From an uncultured Bacteroidales bacterium (GTDB taxonomy: Bacteria; Bacteroidota; Bacteroidia; Bacteroidales; Bacteroidaceae), in the NCBI GenBank assembly GCA_902787555.1, contig CADAGO010000027.1, positions 1-35,110 of the forward strand: a stretch of 35,110 nucleotides of DNA, given 5' to 3'. The position numbers were made by a program, and so were the translations under genes. This document shows positions 16,884 to 24,507 of the stretch, piece after piece. Under the pieces are notes generated by a model, which worked only from the letters and a program-made list of their open reading frames with translations, searched no databases and was not told where the DNA came from. The first letter of the stretch is position 1; each line of letters opens with the position of its first letter.

Positions 16884-17779
16884 AAGGAATCGTATTAGCC
16901 GGTGGTTCGGGTACACGTCTCTACCCTATCACCAAAGGAATCAGTAAGCAACTGATGCCTATCTATGACAAACCAATGGTGTACTACCCCATCAGCGTGC
17001 TGATGTTGGCTGGTATACGCGACATATTGATTATCTCTACCCCATTCGACCTGCCTGGATTCAAACGTTTGCTAGGCGACGGTAGCGATTATGGCGTACA
17101 CTTCACATACGCTGAGCAGCCATCACCCGACGGCCTTGCTCAGGCATTCACCATCGGAGCCGACTTCATTGGCGATGATTGTGCCTGTCTGGTATTGGGC
17201 GACAACATCTTCCAAGGTCCCGGCTTCACTACCCTGCTGAAGGAAGCTGTCCGTACGGCTGAGGAAGAGAAGAAAGCCACTGTATTCGGCTATTGGGTGA
17301 AAGACCCTGAGCGCTATGGTGTGGCAGAGTTTGATAAGAACGGAAACTGTCTGAGCATCGAAGAAAAACCTGAACATCCTAAGAGCAACTATGCAGTCGT
17401 AGGACTATATTTCTATCCCAACAAAGTGGTTGACGTTGCACGGAAAATCAAGCCTTCCGCACGAGGAGAGTACGAAATCACCACCGTGAACCAATGGTTC
17501 CTCAACGATGGGGAGTTGAAGGTGCAGACACTCGGACACGGGTTCGCTTGGCTGGACACAGGCACCCACGACTCACTCTCCGAGGCAAGTACCTATATCG
17601 AGGTACTGGAGAAACGTCAAGGGCTGAAGATTGCATGCCTTGAAGGCATTGCATACAGTCAAGGATGGATTACCGCAGAGCGAATGCGCGAATTGGCCAA
17701 ACCCATGCTAAAGAACCAATATGGCCAGTATTTGCTGAAACTAGTAGAAGATAGTAGTTTAAGGACGGTTAGCAATTAA
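16880..17779 (+). CDS. rfbA: Glucose-1-phosphate thymidylyltransferase
   Basis: This 299-residue protein has the standard RmlA length. It starts [20 protein letters not shown], with the nucleotidyltransferase signature GGSGTRLYP and the following [16 protein letters not shown] typical of RmlA. It makes dTDP-glucose from dTTP and glucose-1-phosphate, the first step to dTDP-L-rhamnose, and the enzyme family is feedback-inhibited by that product. It is coupled to GH35 by an ATGA overlap and begins the gene order A-C-D-B. Its last codons (GTT AGC AAT TAA) lie within a short heptamer repeat. Confidence 0.96.
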   Translation: MKGIVLAGGSGTRLYPITKGISKQLMPIYDKPMVYYPISVLMLAGIRDILIISTPFDLPGFKRLLGDGSDYGVHFTYAEQPSPDGLAQAFTIGADFIGDDCACLVLGDNIFQGPGFTTLLKEAVRTAEEEKKATVFGYWVKDPERYGVAEFDKNGNCLSIEEKPEHPKSNYAVVGLYFYPNKVVDVARKIKPSARGEYEITTVNQWFLNDGELKVQTLGHGFAWLDTGTHDSLSEASTYIEVLEKRQGLKIACLEGIAYSQGWITAERMRELAKPMLKNQYGQYLLKLVEDSSLRTVSN

Positions 17780-17787
17780 TGGTTAAC
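17767..17787 (+). repeat. Heptamer repeat over the rfbA stop codon
   Basis: Three units in phase, ggttagc, aattaat, ggttaac, cover the last three rfbA codons, its TAA stop and the first bases beyond. Confidence 0.6.
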
Positions 17788-17805
17788 CCATATTTAGAAA
17801 CAACA

Positions 17806-18393
17806 ATGAACGTAATCAAGACAAAGATAGAAGGACTATACATCATAGAGCCACGTGTATTCAGTGATACTCGCGGCTATTTCTTCGAGAGCTTCTCACA
17901 GAGAGACTTCGACGAGCAAATTGCCATTCCACTGATTGGCAAGCCACTCGTGTTTGTTCAGGACAACGAAAGCATGAGCAGCTACGGAGTGATGCGCGGA
18001 CTCCATTTCCAACGCCCACCTTTCACCCAAAGCAAGATCGTACGCTGTGTGAGGGGAGCCGTATTGGATGTCGCTGTTGATATCCGGAAGAGAAGTTCTA
18101 CTTATGGGAAACATGTTGCCGTAGAACTCACAGAAGACAACCACCGCCAGTTCTTCATCTCACGAGGGTTTGCTCACGGATTTGCAGTACTGAGCGATAC
18201 TGCAGTCTTCCAATACAAGTGCGATGAGTTCTACCACCCCGAAGCCGATGGTGGTATCAGCATTCTCGATGAATCATTATGTATCGATTGGCGCATCCCC
18301 ACCGAGAAGGCACTGCTAAGTGAGAAAGATACGAAGCACCCCTTACTCTGCGAATTCGAAAGTCCTTTCGATATTCATGTAAATCTATATTAA
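17806..18393 (+). CDS. rfbC: dTDP-4-dehydrorhamnose 3,5-epimerase
   Basis: From ATG 17806 the protein (195 residues) starts MNVIKTKIEGLYIIEPRVFS, the usual N-terminus of RmlC. It carries the cupin-fold signatures GYFFESFSQRDF, GVMRGLHFQRPPF and FISRGFAHGF. Judged by family pattern, the catalytic His is in RGLHFQ and the active-site Tyr in VFQYKCDEFY. It converts dTDP-4-keto-6-deoxyglucose to the L-lyxo isomer. An ATG at 17779 overlapping the rfbA stop would add nine residues, but that segment is a repeat-derived linker. It sits between rfbA and rfbD in one operon. Confidence 0.94.
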   Translation: MNVIKTKIEGLYIIEPRVFSDTRGYFFESFSQRDFDEQIAIPLIGKPLVFVQDNESMSSYGVMRGLHFQRPPFTQSKIVRCVRGAVLDVAVDIRKRSSTYGKHVAVELTEDNHRQFFISRGFAHGFAVLSDTAVFQYKCDEFYHPEADGGISILDESLCIDWRIPTEKALLSEKDTKHPLLCEFESPFDIHVNLY

Positions 18394-18405
18394 GAAACAA
18401 AGAAA

Positions 18406-18433
18406 GGTAAATTGTAAATTGTCCAATAGTAAA
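18406..18433 (+). repeat. Heptamer repeat in the rfbC-rfbD gap
   Basis: Four 7-bp units in phase: ggtaaat, tgtaaat, tgtccaa, tagtaaa. They end just before the rfbD ATG. Confidence 0.65.
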
Positions 18434-18439
18434 AAAACG

Positions 18440-19357
18440 ATGAACATATTAGTGACAGGAGCCAACGGTCAGTTGGGCCATGAGATGCGGATTGTTAGCA
18501 AACACACAGCCGACAACTTCTGCTTTACAGACGTGGTGGAAGCAGAAGGCGTGGAAACAACGATGCTCGACATCACAAATCTTGATGCCATCCGATCGAT
18601 TGTAAAGGCCAGGGATGTGAAGGTCATCGTCAACTGTGCTGCCTACACCAATGTGGACGCAGCAGAAAGCAATCAGGAACTAGCTGAAAGGCTCAATGCT
18701 GCAGCACCCCACAACCTTGCTGTAGCGATGAAAGAAGCAGGAGGGCTGCTTATTCACATCAGCACAGATTATGTGTTTGGAGGTGACCCATATAATACTC
18801 CTTGCCGCGAAGACCAGAAAGGCACCCCGACAGGAGTGTATGGTCTTACAAAGCTACACGGAGAGCAAAACATCATGCAGTCGGGCTGCGAGTATGTCAT
18901 TATCCGTACAGCTTGGCTCTATTCAGAGTACGGAAAGAACTTCGTCAAGACGATGCTCAACCTCACAGCCACCAAACCACAGCTCAAGGTCGTATTCGAC
19001 CAAGTAGGCACGCCAACCTATGCATACGACTTAGCTAAAGCTATTGCCACCATCCTCGATGACTACAAGCAGGCCCTCAATACCAAACCTTCAACGCCCC
19101 ACTACCCGAATAGCGGCATCTACCACTTCTCAAACGAAGGCGTCTGCTCGTGGTACGACTTCACAAAGATGATTGCCGAATACAGCGGTCAGACCTCATG
19201 CGACATCCAACCCTGTCACAGCAATGAGTTCCCCTCCCCGGTAACCCGTCCTGCCTTCTCTGTGCTCGACAAGACAAAGATAAAGGACACCTTCGGCATC
19301 ATAATCCCTTATTGGACAGCATCCTTAAAAACGTGTATAAACAATCTTAAACAATAA
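18440..19357 (+). CDS. rfbD: dTDP-4-dehydrorhamnose reductase
   Basis: The ATG at 18440 gives 305 residues beginning MNILVTGANGQLGHEMR, the NAD(P)H-binding GxxGxxG motif at the very N-terminus as in RmlD. Other family marks are STDYVFGG, the YGLTKLHGE active-site segment (YxxxK) and RTAWLYSEYGKNFVKTML. It carries out the last step, reducing the 4-keto intermediate to dTDP-L-rhamnose. An upstream TTG (18419) in frame falls in the heptamer repeat and is not favoured. The next gene, rfbB, starts 6 bp after the stop. Confidence 0.95.
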   Translation: MNILVTGANGQLGHEMRIVSKHTADNFCFTDVVEAEGVETTMLDITNLDAIRSIVKARDVKVIVNCAAYTNVDAAESNQELAERLNAAAPHNLAVAMKEAGGLLIHISTDYVFGGDPYNTPCREDQKGTPTGVYGLTKLHGEQNIMQSGCEYVIIRTAWLYSEYGKNFVKTMLNLTATKPQLKVVFDQVGTPTYAYDLAKAIATILDDYKQALNTKPSTPHYPNSGIYHFSNEGVCSWYDFTKMIAEYSGQTSCDIQPCHSNEFPSPVTRPAFSVLDKTKIKDTFGIIIPYWTASLKTCINNLKQ

Positions 19358-19363
19358 GACAGA

Positions 19364-20500
19364 ATGGCTCGTAACATCGTAATCACAGGCGGAGCCGGCT
19401 TTATCGGAAGCCACGTAGTGCGCCTGTTTGTGAACAAATACCCAGAATACAACATCATCAACCTCGACAAGTTGACCTATGCAGGCAACTTAGCCAATCT
19501 GAAAGATATCGAAGACCGTCCCAATTATAAGTTTGTGAAGATGGACATCTGCGATTTCGATGCCTTCTACAAGCTGATGCACGATGAGAAAATCGACGGC
19601 ATCATCCACCTGGCAGCAGAAAGTCATGTGGACCGTTCCATCAAAGATCCCTTCACCTTTGCACGCACCAACGTGATGGGCACCCTCTCACTTCTCCAGG
19701 CTGCCAAACTCTATTGGGAAAGCCTGCCTGAGAAGTATGAAGGTAAGCGGTTCTATCACATCTCCACCGATGAGGTATATGGCGCACTCGAGATGACACA
19801 CCCCGAGGGAATCAAGCCTCCTTTCACCACGACCGCCAGCAGCACTGAGCACCATCTGGCATACGGCAAGGATTTCTTCTACGAAACCACGAAATACGAC
19901 CCACACAGCCCCTATAGTGCCAGCAAGGCATCCAGCGACCATTTCGTACGAGCATTTCACGACACCTACGGTATGCCCACCATCGTCACAAACTGTTCCA
20001 ACAACTACGGACCCTATCAGTTCCCTGAGAAACTGATACCGCTATTCATCAACAACATACGCCACCGCAAACCCCTGCCCGTATATGGAAAGGGAGAGAA
20101 CGTGCGCGACTGGCTCTACGTCGAAGATCATGCACGCGCCATCGATACCATCTTCCATCATGGTAAGGTAGCTGAGACCTACAACATCGGAGGTTTCAAT
20201 GAATGGAAGAACATCGACATCATCCACACCGTCATCCACACTGTCGACCGTCTGCTTGGCAGAGCAGAAGACGAAGACATGAACCTCATCACCTTCGTCA
20301 CCGACCGCCTTGGACACGATGCCCGCTATGCCATCGACTCCACCAAACTGCAACACGAACTCGGATGGGAGCCCAGCCTCCAGTTTGAGGAAGGCATCGA
20401 GCGCACCGTACGTTGGTATCTCGATAACCAAGACTGGATGGACAACGTCACCAGCGGCGATTACCAGAAATACTACGACAACATGTACTCGAACCGGTAA
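19364..20500 (+). CDS. rfbB: dTDP-glucose 4,6-dehydratase
   Basis: This 378-residue extended SDR has GGAGFIGSHVVRLF at residues 8-21, LAAESHVDRSI, the STDEVYG motif (Asp and Glu of the catalytic set) and YSASKASSDH (YxxxK), all typical of RmlB. It converts dTDP-glucose to dTDP-4-keto-6-deoxyglucose, the second step of the pathway. It ends the GH35-rfbACDB run, and a large hairpin follows. The full set indicates that the cell makes L-rhamnose for surface polysaccharide or glycoprotein. Confidence 0.96.
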   Translation: MARNIVITGGAGFIGSHVVRLFVNKYPEYNIINLDKLTYAGNLANLKDIEDRPNYKFVKMDICDFDAFYKLMHDEKIDGIIHLAAESHVDRSIKDPFTFARTNVMGTLSLLQAAKLYWESLPEKYEGKRFYHISTDEVYGALEMTHPEGIKPPFTTTASSTEHHLAYGKDFFYETTKYDPHSPYSASKASSDHFVRAFHDTYGMPTIVTNCSNNYGPYQFPEKLIPLFINNIRHRKPLPVYGKGENVRDWLYVEDHARAIDTIFHHGKVAETYNIGGFNEWKNIDIIHTVIHTVDRLLGRAEDEDMNLITFVTDRLGHDARYAIDSTKLQHELGWEPSLQFEEGIERTVRWYLDNQDWMDNVTSGDYQKYYDNMYSNR

Positions 20501-20560
20501 CTTAGGTTAGAGATAATGGTTTGAGGAGCATTCCCCTCCCCCTCTAAGAAGAAGCTGTTA

Positions 20561-20621
20561 TTCCCCTTAATGGGAATTATTGTTACCCTTAATGGGAATT
20601 GTTGTTCCTATTAAGGGTAAC
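20561..20621. terminator. Large hairpin between convergent rfbB and SGNH genes
   Basis: The arms at 20582-20598 and 20605-20621 pair over 17 bp with one G-T wobble around a 6-base loop. A second, smaller inverted repeat (ttcccc...tgggaa, 20561-20576) precedes it and is a partial direct copy (ccttaatgggaatt). It lies between two genes that converge, so it may end transcription from both sides. The run of T after it is weak. Confidence 0.6.
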
Positions 20622-20659
20622 TACTTTTGCTCTTATAGTATATGTGTACTACCCAAGGA

Positions 20660-22504
20660 TTATGGACGTACGACAACCTTGCGTGAAAGGATGGCTCCAT
20701 CGTCAGTACGAACGACTTCGATGTAGGTACCTGAGGTTGGCTTGATTATCAGTCGCATACCACTAAGGGTATAGTTTTCTACGGATACGGCTGATGGCTG
20801 ATGGGGCGTTAGCTGGGTAACGGAAGTTGGTGTGGTGCCTCCCATACCTGATGGTGCTTCGGGATTGGTGGTGATGCAGAGCTTGTCAATACAGGCTCCA
20901 TCTTCACGTCCTCCTATGTAGAGTTTGTGCTGACCTGCCTTGAGGCTGCCGTGATAGAGTTCTTTCCAGTCCCACGATGCTGTTTGCAATCCGTTGACGA
21001 AGTTGTTGGTCAGCGGACTGTCGACACTTACATAATAGCTGTCGTCGTCCCATGTGGGGCAAAGTACGCGTGCGTATATATAATAGGTGTCAGCTTTTGA
21101 TACCGTGAAATTGGCGCCCAGGATATATGCGCTGTCGGTGGGAGCCGAATTGGCAGTCTGCACCATCGTCTTCAAGTATTTTCCTTTCGATGCAGCTGCA
21201 TCTTCTTCTAACTGGTATGCTGTTCCTACGGTCTTAGTACGGAGATCTTCTGCTTCTATCCACAGGGCCTCGCCATACTCTTCTGCCTCGTCTTCCACAT
21301 CGGAAACGGGGTCGGCCTTGGTAAACAGACTGAGATCGATGCAACCACCCATCGTCTCATAGCCTTTCGCGTTCAGGTGGAGCCAGTCGTTCTCGAAGAG
21401 GAACTGTGACTGCATGGCTTCTGGGTCTTGTGGATTGCGGACAGCCTCATCAAAGTCGATTACGCCATCGAGCATCTTCGTAGTGCGTATCCACTGGTTG
21501 ATTGTGCTACGTCCCTTTTCGTGATCCGCCGAGTAGTAGTTGTTTCCTTTGAATGGGGTGATGGTAGCTCCGAAGACATAAATGCCTTTAGCATGTGCCT
21601 CACGGATAATCTGCTTATAGACATCGATGATGCGTTTGGCGGTCTGCACTCCGTTCTGCGCACCTCCCAAGTCGTTGACTGCCTCAAAGAGGATGATCCA
21701 CTTCACCCCCTCCTGTCCCAACAGATCACGCTGATAACGGCTCGATGCCGTAGGGCCTAATCCTCCACCAAGCACACAATTACCTCCGATACCCATGTTG
21801 AGCACCGCTACTTGAGAAGTTGATTCGTTTGCCAACAGACGGCGTGAGAGCACATCTGCCCAGCGATTCTGCTGATTGGTTGTAGAGCCGCGTCCATCGG
21901 TGATGGAGTTACCAAGAACGGCCACAGCACCTGCCTCCTCAGGTGCCTCAACCTCAAGTGCCAGAATGCTGTACCAATGGTCGGTCTTTGTAGCACCACT
22001 GAAGTTGGTGGTATTACCTGATTTGAGATACGACGTGGTGCGGGAACCTGGATGTCCGCTTACGCTGGTAGAAGAAGCAGAGCCGTAGTGGATAGTGATG
22101 GCTACGTTCTCGCGTGGTCCTATTTTAAAGTCCACTGGGTCAGACACAGCCTTACCTTTTGCAGGCATGGTCACACCAGCCTTTCCATCGAAGGTCAGAC
22201 TCACTGTCGAACTTTCGTCGATCTCGCTGCTGCTGCCAGCCGTCTTTGCGATGGCGAGTTCAACAGCCTTAATTTGTGTGCTGCCCGTACTGAACTCGTT
22301 AGTCAGCTTCAGGCGGACCTTCTCTCCTCCAATAGACACCTGTACAATCTGGCGCAGGGAGTTATTACCTAATCCAGGCGAAGGGGGATTGTTGTTGTTC
22401 TCAACCAATTGTGGAGCCGTACCCCACGTTCCTACCCAGTGGCTCTGTGCGAAAACCTCAGTAGCTGCCAACAGGCAAGCAAATACGAATGCTATTTTCT
22501 TCAT
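20660..22504 (-). CDS. Secreted SGNH/GDSL hydrolase (probable carbohydrate esterase) with CBM-like module
   Basis: This 614-residue protein has a signal peptide (MKKIAFVFACLLAATEVFAQ) followed by HWVGTWGTAPQ. A beta-sandwich-like region (about 40-190) precedes the SGNH domain (about 193-395). The catalytic blocks are visible: Ser200 in VLGNSITDGRG, Gly in NMGIGGN, Asn277 in FEAVNDLG, and Asp373/His376 in NDWLHLNAKGY. A C-terminal module (about 410-550, with YYIYARVLCPTWDDDSYYVS) looks like a carbohydrate-binding domain. The tail (YTLSGMRLIIKPTSGTYIEV then RKVVVRP) resembles a secretion-sorting end. Deacetylation of plant polysaccharide is a plausible role. It has its own promoter. Confidence 0.87.
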   Translation of the reverse strand: MKKIAFVFACLLAATEVFAQSHWVGTWGTAPQLVENNNNPPSPGLGNNSLRQIVQVSIGGEKVRLKLTNEFSTGSTQIKAVELAIAKTAGSSSEIDESSTVSLTFDGKAGVTMPAKGKAVSDPVDFKIGPRENVAITIHYGSASSTSVSGHPGSRTTSYLKSGNTTNFSGATKTDHWYSILALEVEAPEEAGAVAVLGNSITDGRGSTTNQQNRWADVLSRRLLANESTSQVAVLNMGIGGNCVLGGGLGPTASSRYQRDLLGQEGVKWIILFEAVNDLGGAQNGVQTAKRIIDVYKQIIREAHAKGIYVFGATITPFKGNNYYSADHEKGRSTINQWIRTTKMLDGVIDFDEAVRNPQDPEAMQSQFLFENDWLHLNAKGYETMGGCIDLSLFTKADPVSDVEDEAEEYGEALWIEAEDLRTKTVGTAYQLEEDAAASKGKYLKTMVQTANSAPTDSAYILGANFTVSKADTYYIYARVLCPTWDDDSYYVSVDSPLTNNFVNGLQTASWDWKELYHGSLKAGQHKLYIGGREDGACIDKLCITTNPEAPSGMGGTTPTSVTQLTPHQPSAVSVENYTLSGMRLIIKPTSGTYIEVVRTDDGAILSRKVVVRP

Positions 22505-22532
22505 TGTCGTTGATACTTTATGATTTCTGCTG

Positions 22533-22564
22533 CAAAATTACAACTTATTATTGACTCCACCAAA
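22533..22564 (-). promoter_or_regulatory. Promoter of the SGNH hydrolase gene
   Basis: On the minus strand TTTG (22564-22561), 20 bp, TAATTTTG (22540-22533), 29 bp before the start codon. Confidence 0.7.
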
Positions 22565-22570
22565 TAGTTT

Positions 22571-22626
22571 TTAGACTTTAGACATTAGTTGTCATTTTTT
22601 AGACATCAGACTTTGGACTTTGGTCC
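22571..22626 (+). repeat. Heptamer repeat of the same family as 3194-3298
   Basis: Eight units lie in phase: ttagact, ttagaca, ttagttg, tcatttt, ttagaca, tcagact, ttggact, ttggtcc. Read on this strand, the core TTAGACA/TTAGACT matches the minus-strand units of the xpt-guaD array 19 kb away. The rest of the 22505-22844 spacer holds two divergent promoters and AT-rich sequence. Confidence 0.78.
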
Positions 22627-22771
22627 TCTTCGGGCTTATTTTACTTATCCTGAGCCAGTCGAATCAACAACTAAAGTCATAAGCTAAAATACAAAAAACG
22701 TCCAAAAATAAAGAGTTTTATCCTTTTTTGTAAAAAATTTATTGTTTTTCGATAATTTTTTATTCTTTTTC

Positions 22772-22802
22772 TTTGTCAATGTAAAAATAATATTTACCTT
22801 TG
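22772..22802 (+). promoter_or_regulatory. Promoter of the DUF2975-XRE pair
   Basis: TTTG (22772-22775), 19 bp, TACCTTTG (22795-22802), 42 bp before the ATG at 22845. Confidence 0.75.
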
Positions 22803-22844
22803 CACCGAAAATAATTATCGTTTAACAATAAATATTTATTAATT

Positions 22845-23582
22845 ATGAAGAAAAAGCTTAAAATTTACAGCACATTGTTTGTTGTAGCACTTATTGTTTT
22901 GTTGGTTGCCCACAAAGTCCGTTTCGAAGGATATACTTGGTATCAAGGAGGAAAGGACACATTAATGTTTGAGGATAATGCACCAGAGTTTTATACGAGC
23001 GATACGACCTACCATGAAGGTGGCCAAGGTGTCCATACCATTTATCATCCTACGATGAGCTATAATGTGTATGTGAGGCCAAAAATGCCGAGAGACAATC
23101 AGACACTCATTTCAAGATCAAAGTGGTTAGGTTCGGAAAAGCCGGAGATGCAGACGTACAGAGTGACAATGCAAAAAGTGAGGTTGGAAACGCCTGTCAA
23201 AGAAGAAGGTTTTTTTATCAACTTCCCGATAATTGAAGCCATCGTCTCTGGCGTTTTAACTGCTGTTGTCACTATCTGGATTCTCTGTCTGGTATTCAAA
23301 CTCGTTCGCCGCATCCATCGTGGTGAGGTGTTTGTGACACAGGTGTCCAAATACCTTGAAATCACAGGTTACCTTCTTTCTGCTCTCTATCTGATACAAT
23401 GGATTGGTGATTATGCCTTAACCCAGTATTGTATTCACAATATCCAGTTGGCAGACTATTACATCGTCTACGGGAACGATACGAACAGCATGTACCTCCT
23501 TACTGGGTTGACGCTGATGATTATCTCGCAAATCATCCTTATGGGTAAGGAAATAAAAGAAGAACAGGAATTAACGATTTAA
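22845..23582 (+). CDS. DUF2975 family membrane protein
   Basis: This 245-residue protein has an N-terminal membrane helix (about 8-22), an extracytoplasmic stretch (about 25-120), and three further helices (about 130-155, 175-195 and 215-232). The segment KLVRRIHRGEVFVTQVSKYL (about 150-169) between helices is the recognisable DUF2975 feature. Members are usually encoded beside a small YozG-type helix-turn-helix regulator, exactly as seen here 13 bp downstream. Their function is unknown. The pair has its own promoter and terminator and so forms a self-contained cassette. Confidence 0.85.
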   Translation: MKKKLKIYSTLFVVALIVLLVAHKVRFEGYTWYQGGKDTLMFEDNAPEFYTSDTTYHEGGQGVHTIYHPTMSYNVYVRPKMPRDNQTLISRSKWLGSEKPEMQTYRVTMQKVRLETPVKEEGFFINFPIIEAIVSGVLTAVVTIWILCLVFKLVRRIHRGEVFVTQVSKYLEITGYLLSALYLIQWIGDYALTQYCIHNIQLADYYIVYGNDTNSMYLLTGLTLMIISQIILMGKEIKEEQELTI

Positions 23583-23595
23583 CTATCCACGCTTT

Positions 23596-23805
23596 ATGAG
23601 CATCATAGTAAATGTAGATGTGATGATGGCAAAACGCAAGATGTCATCACAGGAACTGGCTGAGCGGATTGGCATTACCCAGGCCAACCTCTCCATCTTG
23701 AAGACAGGCAAAGCAAAGGCCATCCGTTTCTCTACCTTAGAGGCTATCTGCAAAGCTCTCGACTGCCAGCCGGGCGACATCCTGGAGTTTGCACAGGATG
23801 ATTAG
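23596..23805 (+). CDS. XRE-family (YozG-type) transcriptional regulator
   Basis: This 69-residue protein is essentially one helix-turn-helix of the Cro/CI type. The motif runs through SSQELAERIGITQANLSILK (residues about 17-36), with a further FSTLEAICKALDCQPGDIL typical of the small HTH_26/YozG group. It would bind DNA as a dimer and probably regulates its own operon or responds to the membrane partner encoded just upstream. Downstream is a strong hairpin terminator. No operator could be identified with confidence. Confidence 0.88.
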   Translation: MSIIVNVDVMMAKRKMSSQELAERIGITQANLSILKTGKAKAIRFSTLEAICKALDCQPGDILEFAQDD

Positions 23806-23840
23806 TCGAAGTGTATAGTGAACAAGGGTATCTAACAAAA

Positions 23841-23871
23841 AAACGCCTCACACACTAGGTGTGGGGCGTTT
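23841..23871. terminator. Bidirectional hairpin terminator
   Basis: The arms aaacgcctcacac (23841-23853) and gtgtggggcgttt (23859-23871) form 13 pairs with one G-T wobble around the loop actag, flanked by A-rich and T-rich ends on the two sides. It lies between the plus-strand XRE gene and the minus-strand lipoprotein gene. Confidence 0.82.
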
Positions 23872-23890
23872 ATTGTTTTTAGAGGTTGGT

Positions 23891-24331
23891 TTAGAGATCA
23901 GGAAGACCGATTTCATCAGTCAACTGCTTCCCGAAGTCCTTATCATCAAGGACAGCCTTTCCGTTTGAGCAACTCTCAGCGATTTTGTTAAACTCGTCCA
24001 TGAGTGCCTCGACTGGCTCGTACTCACCTGCAAACTTCTCGAGTTCAGCCATCTTCTCTGCAGCGCCTTCTCCGCCAAGTCCGTCAGTGAGTTCAGCCAT
24101 TTTAACCATCAAAGGCTTAAAAGCGATAGCAGCCTGCTTGAAAACATACTTCCACTGGTCAATTGTCCAGTTTGCACCGTCAGCCTTTGCCTTTGTAACG
24201 ATGTCGGTCAATACTTCTACTGCAGTTCCATCGGTCTTGATGTCAACTGGAGCATCACTTTTCTGATTGCATGAAACAAATGCAAAACCCATTGCGAGTG
24301 CAACGATACTTGCTAAAAAGAATTTCTTCAT
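23891..24331 (-). CDS. Small hypothetical lipoprotein
   Basis: This 146-residue protein has a lipoprotein signal peptide ending in a lipobox, FVSC, with the modified cysteine at position 21. The mature part is helical and acidic (GEGAAEKMAELEKFAGEYEP and similar), with no recognised domain. It probably sits in the membrane envelope as a lipid-anchored protein. It is a single gene with a TAACTTTG box upstream and a shared terminator downstream. I do not recognise the family and propose no function. Confidence 0.8.
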   Translation of the reverse strand: MKKFFLASIVALAMGFAFVSCNQKSDAPVDIKTDGTAVEVLTDIVTKAKADGANWTIDQWKYVFKQAAIAFKPLMVKMAELTDGLGGEGAAEKMAELEKFAGEYEPVEALMDEFNKIAESCSNGKAVLDDKDFGKQLTDEIGLPDL

Positions 24332-24377
24332 ACGCTTTGAATAATTAAGTTTGTAATAAGGATTGATTAAATCACTG

Positions 24378-24385
24378 CAAAGTTA
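24378..24385 (-). promoter_or_regulatory. -7 promoter element for the minus-strand lipoprotein
   Basis: TAACTTTG on the minus strand, 46 bp upstream of the start. No matching TTTG -33 box is seen at the usual distance. Confidence 0.55.
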
Positions 24386-24468
24386 ACGATATTTAAAGAA
24401 TTAAAAAATTAAAAAAGAGAAAAATGCAAAAATACAATGATTTTTCGTGTTTTCTTGTCTGTTTTTAC

Positions 24469-24476
24469 TAACTTTG
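24469..24476 (+). promoter_or_regulatory. -7 promoter element for the plus-strand lipoprotein
   Basis: TAACTTTG, 31 bp upstream of the ATG at 24508. The -33 region (TTTTTCGTG) is only weakly similar to TTTG. Confidence 0.55.
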
Positions 24477-24507
24477 CATACGAAAAAAAGGAAAAACGAG
24501 AATTACA

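Noticed and set aside
17779-17805. Earlier ATG for rfbC overlapping the rfbA stop
   Set aside because: The added residues do not belong to RmlC and the DNA is a short repeat; the next ATG fits the family start.
18419-18439. TTG start for rfbD
   Set aside because: It falls in a heptamer repeat; the ATG at 18440 places the GxxGxxG motif at the usual position.
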